Source: JBOHDX01 sp050700835 (GTDB taxonomy: Bacteria; Actinomycetota; Actinomycetes; Propionibacteriales; Nocardioidaceae). From it: DNA of 64,000 nt. The notes below the pieces were generated by a model. That model saw only the letters and a list, made by a program, of their open reading frames with translations, was not told where the DNA came from and did no database searches. How positions within the stretch are numbered: the first letter of the stretch is position 1; the number at the start of each line of letters is the position of its first letter. Location of the stretch: positions 25,460-89,459 of the forward strand of contig JBOHDX010000021.1 in assembly GCA_050700835.1 (NCBI GenBank), given 5' to 3'. Positions 26,059 through 35,395 of the stretch are shown here, piece after piece. The position numbers and the translations under genes are program-made.

Positions 26059-27306
26059 ATGCGCATCCCGGCGGAGGCTCGAGCGCTGTTCGCGGCCTCC
26101 GGGTTCCGCAAGCTGCTCGCGACCCGGCTGGTGTCGCAGTTCGGCGACGGGTTGTTCCAGGCCGGGCTGGCGTCGCTGGTGCTGCTGTCACCCGACAACC
26201 AGCGATCCCCGGGCCAGGTGGCGACGGCCGCCGCGGTGGTGCTCCTGCCGTTCAGCTGCATCGGCCCGCTCACCGGCCTGTGGCTGGATCGCTGGTCGCG
26301 GCGACAGGTGCTGTGGCGGGGGCAGCTCATCCGGGTGGCGCTGGTGGTCCTGCTACTGCTCGGCGGACATCAGCACGCCAGCATCGGGGGGTACGTCCTT
26401 GCCGTCGGCGCTCTCGCGGTCAACCGGTTCCTGCTGGCCGCCATGTCGGCGGGGATGCCGCACGTCGTCTCGAGACCGTTACTCGTGGCCGCGAACTCGA
26501 CTGCCCCGACGGCCGGCACGATCGCGATCCTGCTGGGCGCCGGTACGGGCGGAGCGCTGCTCGGCACGCTGGGTGGCTCCGGTTCGGCCGCGCCATTGGG
26601 GGCGGCTGCTGTGGCGTACCTGCTGGCCGGTGGGCTGGCCCTGCGCATGTCCCGCGACGAGCTCGGCCCGGACGGCGCGCCGACCCTGACCCCCGGCGCG
26701 GTGATGTCCGGACTGGCCGCGGGCGTGAGTCATCTGCGTACCCGGGCGGACGCGCGGGCGGCGCTGCTCACGATCGGTGGATTCCGGCTCGGCTACGGTC
26801 TCTGGACCGTCCAGGCCTTCATGTTGTCCGTCCACACGTTGAGCAGCGGCCTGCGGGTGCTGACGATCGTGGCCACCGCCTCGGGTGCGGGCTTTCTCTC
26901 CGCAGCCGTGCTCGCGCCGCTGGCCCTGCGCCGCACCACGCGGCAGCGTTGGAGCCTGGGCCTGCTGGTCGTGGCCACCCTCGCGGTCGCGACACTGACC
27001 CAGCCTGCGGCGATGACGACCCTCAGCATGGCCGGCTTCGCGCTGGGCCTTGCGGGTCAGGGGATCAAGATCGGTGTCGACGTGACCGTGCAGTCGAGCG
27101 TGTCCGACGGCCACCTCGGTTGGGTCTATGCGATCTACGACGTCGTCTACAACGCGTCGTTCGTCGCCGCAGCGGTGTTGGCGGTACTCATCGTGCCGGT
27201 GTCCGGCCGCTCGGACGCGGCCATCGTCGCCTCGTGCGTCGTGTTCGGCGCGACCGGCGCGGCTCTGGTCGTCAGCGGATGGCGCCGCGCCTCGGTTCAG
27301 CGCTGA
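26059..27306 (+). CDS. Major facilitator superfamily transporter
   Basis: The 415-residue protein starts MRIPAEARALFAASGFRKLLATRLVSQFGDGLFQAGLASL and has about ten to twelve membrane segments. The loop-2 motif appears as GLWLDRWSRRQVL. The drug or metabolite carried is unknown. The frame is open to a GTG at 25987 inside the inverted repeat, so the downstream ATG is preferred. It converges with the cca gene, with the 22-bp repeat array between. A transporter at this position is shared with Streptomyces. Confidence 0.85.
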   Translation: MRIPAEARALFAASGFRKLLATRLVSQFGDGLFQAGLASLVLLSPDNQRSPGQVATAAAVVLLPFSCIGPLTGLWLDRWSRRQVLWRGQLIRVALVVLLLLGGHQHASIGGYVLAVGALAVNRFLLAAMSAGMPHVVSRPLLVAANSTAPTAGTIAILLGAGTGGALLGTLGGSGSAAPLGAAAVAYLLAGGLALRMSRDELGPDGAPTLTPGAVMSGLAAGVSHLRTRADARAALLTIGGFRLGYGLWTVQAFMLSVHTLSSGLRVLTIVATASGAGFLSAAVLAPLALRRTTRQRWSLGLLVVATLAVATLTQPAAMTTLSMAGFALGLAGQGIKIGVDVTVQSSVSDGHLGWVYAIYDVVYNASFVAAAVLAVLIVPVSGRSDAAIVASCVVFGATGAALVVSGWRRASVQR

Positions 27307-27320
27307 CCGATCCGGGCGCC

Positions 27321-27408
27321 AGAACCCGCGGATCGGCAGGCCAGAACCCGCGGATCGGCGGGCCAGAACCCGCGGATCGGCAGGCCAGAAGTCACGGATC
27401 GGCGGGAG
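27321..27408. repeat. 22-bp tandem repeat, four copies, related to 16623 array
   Basis: Copies lie at 27321-27342, 27343-27364, 27365-27386 and 27387-27408. The core is AGAACCCGCGGATCGGC, differing from the 16623 array core mainly at two bases. The fourth, more diverged copy contains the last codons and stop of the cca gene (stop at 27392). Confidence 0.85.
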
Positions 27409-28855
27409 TGGGCGGAGCCCACCAGGTGCGGAGCTCGGCCTCGGCACGTTCCGGCCCGAGCGGACCCTCGTCCATCCTGCGTTCCAGCAGGAAGTGGTAC
27501 GCCCGACCCACGTCCGGCCCAGGGCCGATGCCGAGGATCGCCATGATCTGGTTGCCGTCGAGGTCCGGGCGCATCGCGTCCAGCTCCTCCTGCTCGGCCA
27601 GCCGGGCGATCCGAGTCTCGAGGTCGTCGTAGGTCGCCTGCAGCCGGGCCGCCTTGCGCTTGTTGCGGGTGGTGCAGTCGGCACGCGTCAGCACGTGCAG
27701 CCGGGATAGCAGCGGACCGGCGTCGCGGACGTACCGCCGGACCGCCGCGTCGGTCCAGTCGCCGGAGCCGTAGCCGTGGAACCGCAGGTGCAGCTCGACC
27801 AGCCGCGCCACGTCGGTCGTCTCCGCGGTGGAGAAGCGCAGTGCCCGCATCCGCTTGGTGGTCATCTTGGCGCCGACCACGTCGTGGTGGTGGAACGTGA
27901 CCGTCCCACCGGCCACGAACCGGCGGGTACGAGGTTTGCCGATGTCGTGCAGCAGCGCGGCCATCCGGGTGACCAGGTCGGGCCCGCCCACCTCGAGCCG
28001 GTCCTCCAGCACGATCGCCTGGTCCAACACCGTCAGCGTGTGCTGGTAGACGTCCTTGTGCCGGTGATGCTCGTCCCGCTCCAGCTTCAGCGCCGGCAGC
28101 TCCGGCAGCACGTAGTCGGCGAGCCCGGTGGCGACCATCAGGCCCAGCCCGCGGCGCGGAGCATCGGAGCACACCAGCTTGATCAGCTCGTCGCGGACCC
28201 GCTCAGCCGACACGATCGCCAGCCGGTCGGCCATCTCACGCATCGCGACCACGATCTCCGGGGCCGCGTCGAAGCCCAGCTGCGCGGCGAACCGTGCCGC
28301 ACGCATCATCCGCAGCGGATCGTCGCCGAACGAGATCTCCGGTGCCACGGGAGTACGCAGCACCCGGGCGGCCAGGTCCTGCAGTCCGCCGTACGGGTCG
28401 ACGAACTCGGCCGTCGGCACCAGCAGGGCCATCGCGTTGACGGCAAAGTCGCGACGTGACAGGTCGACCAGCAGCGAGTCGCCGTAGGCCACCTCCGGCT
28501 TGCGGGTCGAGCCGTCGTAGCGATCGGAGCGGTAGGTCGTGACCTCGAGGATCGCGTCACCCTTGCGGGCACCGATGGTGCCGAAGGCGCGGCCGACGTC
28601 CCACACCGCATCCGCCCACGGTGTGAGCACCTTCTCGGTCTGCTCCGGCAGGGCCGACGTCGTGAAGTCCCAGTCGGTGCCGACCCGTCCCAGCAGGGCG
28701 TCGCGGACCGGTCCGCCGACGAGCGCGAGCTCGTGACCAGCCTGCTCGAACCGTGCTCCGACGTCACCGACGACCGGCGCGGCGCGCAGCATGTCATCGA
28801 TCGCGGCGCGCTGGTCCGGGGTCAGGACCCCCTTGGGTGAAGGACTGTCGGACAC
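27392..28855 (-). CDS. cca: CCA tRNA nucleotidyltransferase
   Basis: The 487-residue protein has the class II nucleotidyltransferase head (LVGGPVRDALLGRVGTDWDFTTSA) with the GG and D-x-D motifs, an RNA-binding segment (DDPLRMMRAARFAAQLGF) and an HD domain (LLHDIGKPRTR). It adds or repairs the CCA end of tRNAs. Both tRNA genes in this window lack an encoded CCA, so the enzyme is needed. The frame extends to 28981, but GTG 28855 lies eight bases after TAGAGT, which fits a leaderless mRNA. Its 3' end lies in a 22-bp repeat. Confidence 0.95.
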   Translation of the reverse strand: MSDSPSPKGVLTPDQRAAIDDMLRAAPVVGDVGARFEQAGHELALVGGPVRDALLGRVGTDWDFTTSALPEQTEKVLTPWADAVWDVGRAFGTIGARKGDAILEVTTYRSDRYDGSTRKPEVAYGDSLLVDLSRRDFAVNAMALLVPTAEFVDPYGGLQDLAARVLRTPVAPEISFGDDPLRMMRAARFAAQLGFDAAPEIVVAMREMADRLAIVSAERVRDELIKLVCSDAPRRGLGLMVATGLADYVLPELPALKLERDEHHRHKDVYQHTLTVLDQAIVLEDRLEVGGPDLVTRMAALLHDIGKPRTRRFVAGGTVTFHHHDVVGAKMTTKRMRALRFSTAETTDVARLVELHLRFHGYGSGDWTDAAVRRYVRDAGPLLSRLHVLTRADCTTRNKRKAARLQATYDDLETRIARLAEQEELDAMRPDLDGNQIMAILGIGPGPDVGRAYHFLLERRMDEGPLGPERAEAELRTWWAPPTPADP

Positions 28856-28933
28856 GGGGCGCCACTCTACGGGAGCAGACCGGCACGCCCGGCCCGTCGA
28901 CTCCGGGTGACCGGCGACGCAAGACCGCGCCAC

Positions 28934-28939
28934 TAGCAT
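28934..28939 (+). promoter_or_regulatory. -10 element TAGCAT upstream of the DUF6049-murJ operon
   Basis: TAGCAT is followed by six bases and GTG 28946, matching the leaderless spacing seen elsewhere in the window. It would start the transcript of the DUF6049-murJ-pseudokinase-sigM run. Confidence 0.45.
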
Positions 28940-28945
28940 GAGCGC

Positions 28946-28975
28946 GTGGGCGGACGCGGCATGGGCGAAGGCTGA
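28946..28975 (+). CDS. Nine-codon mini-ORF overlapping the DUF6049 start
   Basis: GTG 28946 opens a nine-residue frame (VGGRGMGEG) that ends at TGA 28973-28975. The last base of that stop is the A of ATG 28975 of the next gene. With the -10 six bases upstream this looks like a leaderless mini-ORF that feeds ribosomes to the operon by coupling. It is short and could be chance. Confidence 0.35.
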   Translation: MGGRGMGEG

Positions 28976-31308
28976 TGCCACCAGACGGCTCCCTGCGACG
29001 TCCCCGCACGGCTGCCGACCACCATCGCCCGGCCGTCCTCACCGCCGTCCTCACCGCCGTCCTCACCCTGGTGTGGTTGACCGCGATCGCGGCGTTGCCG
29101 AGTGCCTCGGCCGCGGTGGGGCCCGCGGGGATGCGCGCGTCCACGGGCGGCACCAATGCGTTCGACGTGACGATCTCGACGCTGTCCCCGGCGTACCTCA
29201 CGAAGGGAACGCCGGTCACGATCACAGGGCAGATCACCAACGTAGACGCCCAGGCGTGGACCAAGGTCCAGGTGTTCATGGTGTTCTCGTCGAGCCCGAT
29301 CACCGATACCGGGTCCCTCAAGGCGTACGCGGCGAGTCCGGCGACGACGTACTCCGGGAACCGGCTGTTCCACCCTGGACAGTACGACCAGGTGGGCAGG
29401 GTGCGGCCTGGGCAAACCGTCAACTTCACGCTGTCGCTGCCGTTCAAGGCACTGGACACGTCCGCCGGCCCCGGCATCTACCCGATCGGGGTTCAGGTGC
29501 TGGCCACCGACGCCCAGCGGGTGCGGGCGCAGAACGCCATCGGCCGGGCGCGGACGTTCATCCCCCTCGTGCCGCACGGCAGTGCCGACAAGGTGCCGGT
29601 CAGCGTGGTGTGGCCCGTCAGCGCCGATGTGCACCGCCTCGCCAGCGGCTCCTACCAGGACCAGCGGGACCTGACGGCGGCCGTGGCCCAGGGCGGCGCC
29701 GTTCGCACCATGCTCGACATGGCCCGCAGCTCACCGGTGCCTCTCACGGTCCTGCTCGACCCGGCCATGCTCGACGCGCTCGGCGACGTGGCCCAGGGCT
29801 CCTTCGGGCCACCCCTCGGGGGTTCGCCACCCGGCACCGGATCGACGGGCACCCCACCTCCCTCCGCCACCACGACCGGCTCTCCGCCGTCCGGCGGCGA
29901 CTCCGCCTCCGTCTCGGCGGGCCAGTCGTGGGTCAAGCGGATGCTGGCCGCCAGCGGTGGCAGCGCCAGCCAGCAGCGGGCCCGCGCGTTCCTGCGCGAC
30001 CTCACCGACCTCATCCACAGCCAGACGCTCTGGTACGGCGACTTCGCCCGCCCGGACCTTGCGTCGACCGGTTCCGTCGACCATCCCGCGGTGATGGCGT
30101 CGGTTCGCGCCGCTACGGACGGGGTGCTCGCGGACTACGGGCTACAAGGCCGGCGCGTCTACTGGCCCACCAGCCAGTTCGCCACCACCGAGACGATGGC
30201 CCGGGCCGTGGCCAACGGCGACCGGGCAGTGGTGGTGTCCAGCGCGAACCTGCCCCACTGGAGCCTCGATGACGGCTCTGCCCTGCAGGTACCGGCCGCA
30301 GCCGCGAAGGTGCCCACGTTGATCGACGACAGCGCCTTCCTGCAAGGCGGTCCCGGTCCCGGTGCGCAGACCGATGCGCTGCAGGTACGCCAGCGAATCC
30401 TGGCCGAGACGGCCCTGCTCGGCCTGCGCTCCAAGGCGTCCGGCCAGTCGGCGCCACCGGTCGCCTTCGTCGCCGGTCCCGACTGGAACCCGGGCTCGGA
30501 CTGGGCCGACCAGTCGTTCTTCGATGCGTTCTCCGCGCCCTGGGAACAGGTCGTCGGCGCCGGTCGGCAGCTGGACACCGCCGCCAGACCGTGGGCCGGT
30601 GCGGTGCGCCGGGCCACCAGTCACGCCGCACCCCCACTTCAGTCCGCACAGTTCGATCTGGCACTCGCGATCCGGCGGCGCGGTCTGACGTTTGCGTCGC
30701 TGCTGAACGGGCACCAGGCCGTGTGGCGCTACTACGCCGAGGCCACGGCCTACGCCGTCTCGGACACCTGGCGCTCCGGGACGGCAGCAGCCAGGTACGC
30801 CAGGCGTACCTCCCGTTTCCTGAGCAGACAGCTGCACAAGGTCACGGTCGAGACGCCCCAGTTCGTGACGTTGTCCAGCAACCAGGGCCGGTTCCCGGTC
30901 ACGATCACCAATGGCCTCGACCAACCGGTGACGGTGGGGGTGCAGATCACTGCCCGCGAGAAGTCCCTCGACCTGCCGGACGTCCACCCCGTGCACATCG
31001 GCCCGAACCAGAGCACCACGATCACCGTCAATACCGACGTGAAGGCGGTCGGTGTCACCGACGTGACCGCGCGACTCGTCACCGCCGACGGGCGAGGGTT
31101 CGGTGCGCCGGTGCAGTTCAACCTGCGCACCAGCGTGCTCGGCGTGATCATCTGGATCGGGCTCGCTGTCGCTGGCGGCCTCGTCGTCCTGGCCATCCTG
31201 CGACGGATCTGGCGCCGGTTCCACCGGAACCCGGAGCCGCCCGGTGACGACACCGAGCCGGGGCCGGCGGAGTCCGCGGTCGAACCGGTCCGAGGTGGTG
31301 CAGGGTGA
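28975..31308 (+). CDS. DUF6049 family exported membrane-anchored protein
   Basis: The 777-residue protein has an N-terminal signal (AVLTAVLTAVLTLVWLTAIAALPSASA) and a large extracytoplasmic part. One C-terminal membrane segment (VLGVIIWIGLAVAGGLVVLAIL) precedes a basic tail. A low-complexity Pro/Thr/Ser insert lies around residues 285-315. Its gene sits directly before murJ, with a four-base GTGA overlap, as in Streptomyces and mycobacteria. The position suggests a part in peptidoglycan precursor export or its control, but no activity is known. The ATG overlaps the stop of a mini-ORF. Confidence 0.88.
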   Translation: MPPDGSLRRPRTAADHHRPAVLTAVLTAVLTLVWLTAIAALPSASAAVGPAGMRASTGGTNAFDVTISTLSPAYLTKGTPVTITGQITNVDAQAWTKVQVFMVFSSSPITDTGSLKAYAASPATTYSGNRLFHPGQYDQVGRVRPGQTVNFTLSLPFKALDTSAGPGIYPIGVQVLATDAQRVRAQNAIGRARTFIPLVPHGSADKVPVSVVWPVSADVHRLASGSYQDQRDLTAAVAQGGAVRTMLDMARSSPVPLTVLLDPAMLDALGDVAQGSFGPPLGGSPPGTGSTGTPPPSATTTGSPPSGGDSASVSAGQSWVKRMLAASGGSASQQRARAFLRDLTDLIHSQTLWYGDFARPDLASTGSVDHPAVMASVRAATDGVLADYGLQGRRVYWPTSQFATTETMARAVANGDRAVVVSSANLPHWSLDDGSALQVPAAAAKVPTLIDDSAFLQGGPGPGAQTDALQVRQRILAETALLGLRSKASGQSAPPVAFVAGPDWNPGSDWADQSFFDAFSAPWEQVVGAGRQLDTAARPWAGAVRRATSHAAPPLQSAQFDLALAIRRRGLTFASLLNGHQAVWRYYAEATAYAVSDTWRSGTAAARYARRTSRFLSRQLHKVTVETPQFVTLSSNQGRFPVTITNGLDQPVTVGVQITAREKSLDLPDVHPVHIGPNQSTTITVNTDVKAVGVTDVTARLVTADGRGFGAPVQFNLRTSVLGVIIWIGLAVAGGLVVLAILRRIWRRFHRNPEPPGDDTEPGPAESAVEPVRGGAG

Positions 31309-32975
31309 GAGGCCGGCACGTGGCCGCTGCACCCGCGACCGGCGGGAGCTCGGGGTTGTTGTCGGCCAGCGCGTTCATGGCGGCCGGCACCGTCGTGTCG
31401 CGGCTCACCGGCTTCGTCCGAACCGCCCTGATCGCCGCCGCGATCGGCAAGGCGCTCAACGCCGACCTGTTCAACAACGCCAACACGATCCCGAACTCGC
31501 TGTACATCCTGGTGGCCGGCGGGGTCTTCAACGTGGTGCTGGTACCCCAGCTGATCCGCTCGATGCGCAACGACTCCGACGGTGGCCAGGCGTACGGCAA
31601 CCGGGTGCTGACCCTCGGACTGCTCGTGCTGGTCGGGGCGACGGCGGTGCTGATGGCCCTCGTGCCGTTGCTGATGCACGTCGCCTACCAGGACAACCTG
31701 TTCAACCCGCACCTCACCGTGCCGCGGGAGTCCGCGCAGCGGTTGATGCTCTACTGCCTGCCCCAGGTGTTCTTCTACGGCATCTTCGTTCTGCTGGGGC
31801 AGATCCTCAACGCACGCCAGCGGTTCGGCCCGATGATGTGGGCGCCGATCGTCAACAACGTCATATCCTGCACCGTGCTGGCCTTCTACATCGGGGCGTA
31901 CGGCACGTCGAACGGCGCTGGAGGCTTCGGCACCGGCGAGGAGCTGCTGCTGGGGATCGGGTCGACCGTCGGGATCGCGGCACAGACGGCGGTGCTGGTG
32001 CCCTACCTGCGAGTCGCGGGGTTCCGCCCGCGGCTCCGGTTCGACTTCCGCGGTGTCGGTCTGGGCCACACCTTGCGACTCGGCGCCTGGACGGTGGGAT
32101 TCGTGATCTCCACCCAGGTGGCCTTCTTCGTGGTCAACCGGATCGCGTCGGGGTCGTCGGCCGCGGCTGCGCTGGGCCACGGTCAGGCGTCCGGCTCGAC
32201 CGTGTACCAGTGGGCGTTCCTGATCACCCAGGTGCCGCACGGGATCATCACCGTCTCGATCGTCACCGCGACGATGCCGATGCTGTCCAGGCTGGCGGCG
32301 GAGCAGCGGATCGGCGCGATGCGGCGCGAAGTCGTCTCCACCCTGCGCACTGTGCTGGCCGCCGTGACTCCGACCGCCGTCGCGGTGGCCTGCCTCGGAC
32401 AGCCGATCGCGACTGTGCTCTTCTCCCACGGCGGCGCAGCCGGGCACACCAGCGTCATCGGCGCCGCGACGATCGCGTTCGCGCCCGGGCTGCTGCTGTT
32501 CACCGTTTACTACCTGCTGCTGCGGGCGTTCTACGCGCTCGAGGACACCCGGACGCCGTTCCTCATCCAGGTCGTGCTGAGCCTGGTGAACGTCGTCGCC
32601 GCCGTGATCTTGACGACGGGATCCCCGATCGACCAGGTGGCGACCTGGTTGGCGATCGCGTACGGGATCGCGTACCTCGTCGGCGTGACGATCGCCACCA
32701 CGGCGCTGTCGCGCCGGCTGGGCACGCTGGTCGATGCCGAGTTCGTCCGTTTCGTCGTGCGTCTGGCCCTCGCGTCCGCGGTGGCGGCCGCGGTCATGCT
32801 GCTGGCTGCACACGTGCTCGAGGACGCCGGCTTCTCAGCCGCCCGGGTTCTCAGCGGCGCCGTCGTGGTGGTGGCAGCCGGGCTGGCCGGTCTGCTGGCG
32901 TACCTCGCGGCGGCGCGGGCCATGCGCATGGACGAGCTCGGCTCGCTGGTACGCGCAGTGAGCCGCCGCGGCTGA
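31305..32975 (+). CDS. murJ: Lipid II flippase MurJ
   Basis: The 556-residue MviN/MurJ protein has about fourteen membrane segments. Conserved parts are GTVVSRLTGFVRTALIAAAIG, NADLFNNANTIPNSLYILVAGGVFNVVLVPQL and YCLPQVFFYGIFVLLGQILNARQRF. It flips lipid II across the membrane for wall synthesis. In Mycobacterium tuberculosis MviN carries a fused pseudokinase region. Here the protein stops after the membrane part and the pseudokinase is the next gene. GTG 31305 overlaps the DUF6049 stop. Confidence 0.95.
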   Translation: MRGRHVAAAPATGGSSGLLSASAFMAAGTVVSRLTGFVRTALIAAAIGKALNADLFNNANTIPNSLYILVAGGVFNVVLVPQLIRSMRNDSDGGQAYGNRVLTLGLLVLVGATAVLMALVPLLMHVAYQDNLFNPHLTVPRESAQRLMLYCLPQVFFYGIFVLLGQILNARQRFGPMMWAPIVNNVISCTVLAFYIGAYGTSNGAGGFGTGEELLLGIGSTVGIAAQTAVLVPYLRVAGFRPRLRFDFRGVGLGHTLRLGAWTVGFVISTQVAFFVVNRIASGSSAAAALGHGQASGSTVYQWAFLITQVPHGIITVSIVTATMPMLSRLAAEQRIGAMRREVVSTLRTVLAAVTPTAVAVACLGQPIATVLFSHGGAAGHTSVIGAATIAFAPGLLLFTVYYLLLRAFYALEDTRTPFLIQVVLSLVNVVAAVILTTGSPIDQVATWLAIAYGIAYLVGVTIATTALSRRLGTLVDAEFVRFVVRLALASAVAAAVMLLAAHVLEDAGFSAARVLSGAVVVVAAGLAGLLAYLAAARAMRMDELGSLVRAVSRRG

Positions 32976-32982
32976 CCCGCAC

Positions 32983-33004
32983 AGGAGGGGTCACCTCCTA
33001 CGAT
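32983..33004 (+). promoter_or_regulatory. Stem-loop plus TACGAT element before the pseudokinase gene
   Basis: AGGAGG (32983-32988) can pair with CCTCCT over a five-base loop, hiding the only Shine-Dalgarno-like sequence. TACGAT at 32999-33004 overlaps the ATG at 33003. If TACGAT is a -10 element, translation would have to begin downstream, for instance at GTG 33063. Confidence 0.35.
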
Positions 33005-34703
33005 GGGGGCTGCGTCCTTGCCGGGACGCCTGCGCCGCGACCGAAGGGATCCACCAAGAATCGTGGACGGGCGCGAGATCGAGCCCGGTGTGGTCCTGTC
33101 CGGCAGGTACCGGATCGAGGACCTGATCGGCGACGCCGCCGGCGCGCGTTCGTGGCGCGCGTTCGACGAGCTGCTCAACCGCTCCGTCGGGATCGAGGCG
33201 CTGCCCGCGACCGATGCCCGGTGCGAGGCGCTGCTCAGCGCTGCTCGTCGATCGACGGCAGTCACCGATCCACGTTTCCTTCGGGTTCTCGACGCCGTGG
33301 AGGACGAGGGCGGCTGCACCTACCTCGTCCGCGAATGGGCCCGGGGCATCGGCCTCGACGCGATGCTCGCGGAGGGCCCCTTGCCGAACCGTCGGGCCGC
33401 GAGCGTCGTCGGAGAGGTCGCCGATGCGCTGGCCGCCGCGCACGACGACCGCGTGTTCCACCGTCGCCTCGACCCGTCCTGTGTGCTCGTCCGCGACAAC
33501 GGCGCGGTACGTATCCGGGGTCTCGCGACCGCGCAGGTGCTGTACGACCGCGTCGCGCCGGCGCGCCCCGGGGAGGCGGTGTGGGGGCGCAACGGCGACG
33601 CGATCGCCGAACAGACCGACGTGACCGCCCTCGGCAAGGTGTTGTACGCCTGCCTGGTGGCCCGCTGGCCGGGCGGACGCGGGCTGGGGTTGCCCGCAGC
33701 CCCCACCGAACACGGCCGGCTGCTACGACCCCGGCAGGTGCGCGCAGGGGTGTCCCGCGAGGCGGACGGGGTGTGCGACCGCATCCTCGGCAACCCCCCG
33801 CGGCACCATGCCGCACCGCTCCGGAGTGCCCGCGACGTCGCTTGGGCCCTCGCCATGGTCGGCGAAGACGAGTCGAGTCTCCTCGACGACACCCAGACGA
33901 GCATGCACGGCAACGTGATCGTGGGCACCGCGGGGGCGCTGGCTGCTGGCGGCGGGTCGCCACCCGACCTACACCCGGCCGTGATCGCCGGGCGCCCCCG
34001 CCCTCCTCAGCCCGAGCCCGAGCCGCCGACCCCGTTGGAGACCGCACGTGCCGCGGCAAGGTCGGCGGCCAAGGCCGCCACCCAGGGCGACCGGGCACTG
34101 ATCTGGCTGGGGGTCGGGATCCTGGTGATCGTGTCGGCGCTTCTCGCGTTCATGGTCGGCCGGCAGTCGGGAACGGGCCCAACGCCGCCGCCGCCGCCCA
34201 GCACCGCGACCACGCACAGCTCCGGAACCCTCCCTCCGGGCGTGAGCGACCTGAGGATCGCGACGGCCTCCGACTTCGACCCGCTCGGAGACGGCACCGA
34301 GAATCCCGAGCAGGCACCGTTGGCAGTCGACGGCAAGCTCGGCACCGCCTGGACCACCGTGCACTATGACAGCCCCCGGCTCGGCAACCTCAAGCCCGGG
34401 GTGGGTCTGCTCCTCGACCTCGGTAGCGACCAGGACGTCACCGGCATCCGGCTGAACTTCGGGACCTCCCCGACGGCACTGCAGATCAAGGTGGCACCAC
34501 CGGGCACGACAAGTCCGCCGACGCTGGGCCAGATGCGCAACGTCGCCACCGACTCCGCGGCCGGCCCGTTCGCCAGCCTGCAGCTGCGGCAGCCCCAGAC
34601 CACCCGGTACGTCCTGGTGTGGCTCACGTCCCTGCCGTCCGACGGCGCCGGCCGCTACCAAGGCGTGCTCGACGAGGTCGGAGTCGTGGGCGTCCCACGA
34701 TGA
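33003..34703 (+). CDS. Pseudokinase with membrane anchor and discoidin-like ectodomain
   Basis: The 566-residue protein has a degenerate Ser/Thr kinase domain at about residues 30-285 (GRYRIEDLIGD, VFHRRLDPSCVLV). The catalytic Lys, HRD Asp and DFG motif are not intact. A membrane segment (LIWLGVGILVIVSALLAFMVG) follows near residues 365-385. The ectodomain resembles F5/8 type C or discoidin domains (AVDGKLGTAWTTVHYDS to the end). It corresponds to the C-terminal half of mycobacterial MviN, which binds FhaA when phosphorylated by PknB. Here it is a separate gene after murJ. GTG 33063 is an alternative start. It overlaps sigM by four bases. Confidence 0.85.
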   Translation: MGAASLPGRLRRDRRDPPRIVDGREIEPGVVLSGRYRIEDLIGDAAGARSWRAFDELLNRSVGIEALPATDARCEALLSAARRSTAVTDPRFLRVLDAVEDEGGCTYLVREWARGIGLDAMLAEGPLPNRRAASVVGEVADALAAAHDDRVFHRRLDPSCVLVRDNGAVRIRGLATAQVLYDRVAPARPGEAVWGRNGDAIAEQTDVTALGKVLYACLVARWPGGRGLGLPAAPTEHGRLLRPRQVRAGVSREADGVCDRILGNPPRHHAAPLRSARDVAWALAMVGEDESSLLDDTQTSMHGNVIVGTAGALAAGGGSPPDLHPAVIAGRPRPPQPEPEPPTPLETARAAARSAAKAATQGDRALIWLGVGILVIVSALLAFMVGRQSGTGPTPPPPPSTATTHSSGTLPPGVSDLRIATASDFDPLGDGTENPEQAPLAVDGKLGTAWTTVHYDSPRLGNLKPGVGLLLDLGSDQDVTGIRLNFGTSPTALQIKVAPPGTTSPPTLGQMRNVATDSAAGPFASLQLRQPQTTRYVLVWLTSLPSDGAGRYQGVLDEVGVVGVPR

Positions 34704-35395
34704 CCGACGACCTCTCCGCGCGACCGGTGGACCTCGACGAGGCGGATGACAAGGAGCTCCTCCGACGTCACGTCGCCGGTGACGTCGACGCCTTCGGACT
34801 GCTCGTGCGGCGGCACCAGGACCGGATGTGGGCGGTCGCCATGCGTACCCTCGGCGACCGTGAGGAAGCGTCCGACGCCTTGCAGGACGCGCTGATCTCC
34901 GCGTTCCGGCGGGCCGAGTCCTACCGAGGGGACGCCGCGGTCACGACCTGGCTGCACCGGATCGTCGTGAACGCGTGCCTCGACCGGGTCCGGCGGCGCA
35001 AGGCCCGCCCCGCCATCCCACTGCCTGAGGACGCGGACCGCGCGGCCGAGCTGGCGACGGAGGAGCCGGTCGACTCGGCGTCCGCGCGCGAGGACCGGCT
35101 GGACGTTCTCGCCGCCCTGCGGACCCTCGGCGACGAACAGCGTGCTGCCTTGGTGCTCGTCGACATGGAGGGCTACTCGATCGAGGAAGCGGCGGCACTG
35201 CTGGACTGCCCGACCGGAACGGTCAAGAGCCGGTGCGCCCGCGGCCGGGCGAAGCTCCTTCCGCTGCTGGAACACCTCGGGCCTGCGGCCACCGGGCGGA
35301 ACCGGTCGGCGCCGCAATCCGTCCCATCCAGCGTGGGGGGAGCGCCCACGGCGCCCACTCGAACCGACGACCGCCAGGGAGGTGAGGACGGGTGA
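34700..35395 (+). CDS. sigM: ECF RNA polymerase sigma factor SigM
   Basis: The 231-residue protein has sigma region 2 (FGLLVRRHQDRMWAVAMRTLGDREEASDALQDALISAFRRA) and region 4 (ALRTLGDEQRAALVLVDMEGYSIEEAAALLDCPTGTVKSR). A C-terminal tail of about 40 residues follows. Its order with murJ, an anti-sigma gene, trxB and trxA matches the sigM locus of mycobacteria and Streptomyces, which supports the name. It overlaps the genes on both sides by four bases, so all three are coupled. Confidence 0.9.
   Translation: MTDDLSARPVDLDEADDKELLRRHVAGDVDAFGLLVRRHQDRMWAVAMRTLGDREEASDALQDALISAFRRAESYRGDAAVTTWLHRIVVNACLDRVRRRKARPAIPLPEDADRAAELATEEPVDSASAREDRLDVLAALRTLGDEQRAALVLVDMEGYSIEEAAALLDCPTGTVKSRCARGRAKLLPLLEHLGPAATGRNRSAPQSVPSSVGGAPTAPTRTDDRQGGEDG

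Noticed and set aside
24410..26191. 593-residue minus-strand frame across padR and ino1
   Set aside because: Antisense to two well-conserved genes and without any recognisable domain.
31244..34369. 1041-residue plus-strand open frame across murJ and the pseudokinase gene
   Set aside because: Arg-rich low-complexity translation out of frame with two recognised genes; a GC-driven shadow.
33003..34703. Active Ser/Thr protein kinase
   Set aside because: The catalytic Lys, HRD Asp and DFG motif are not intact, so a pseudokinase is the better call.
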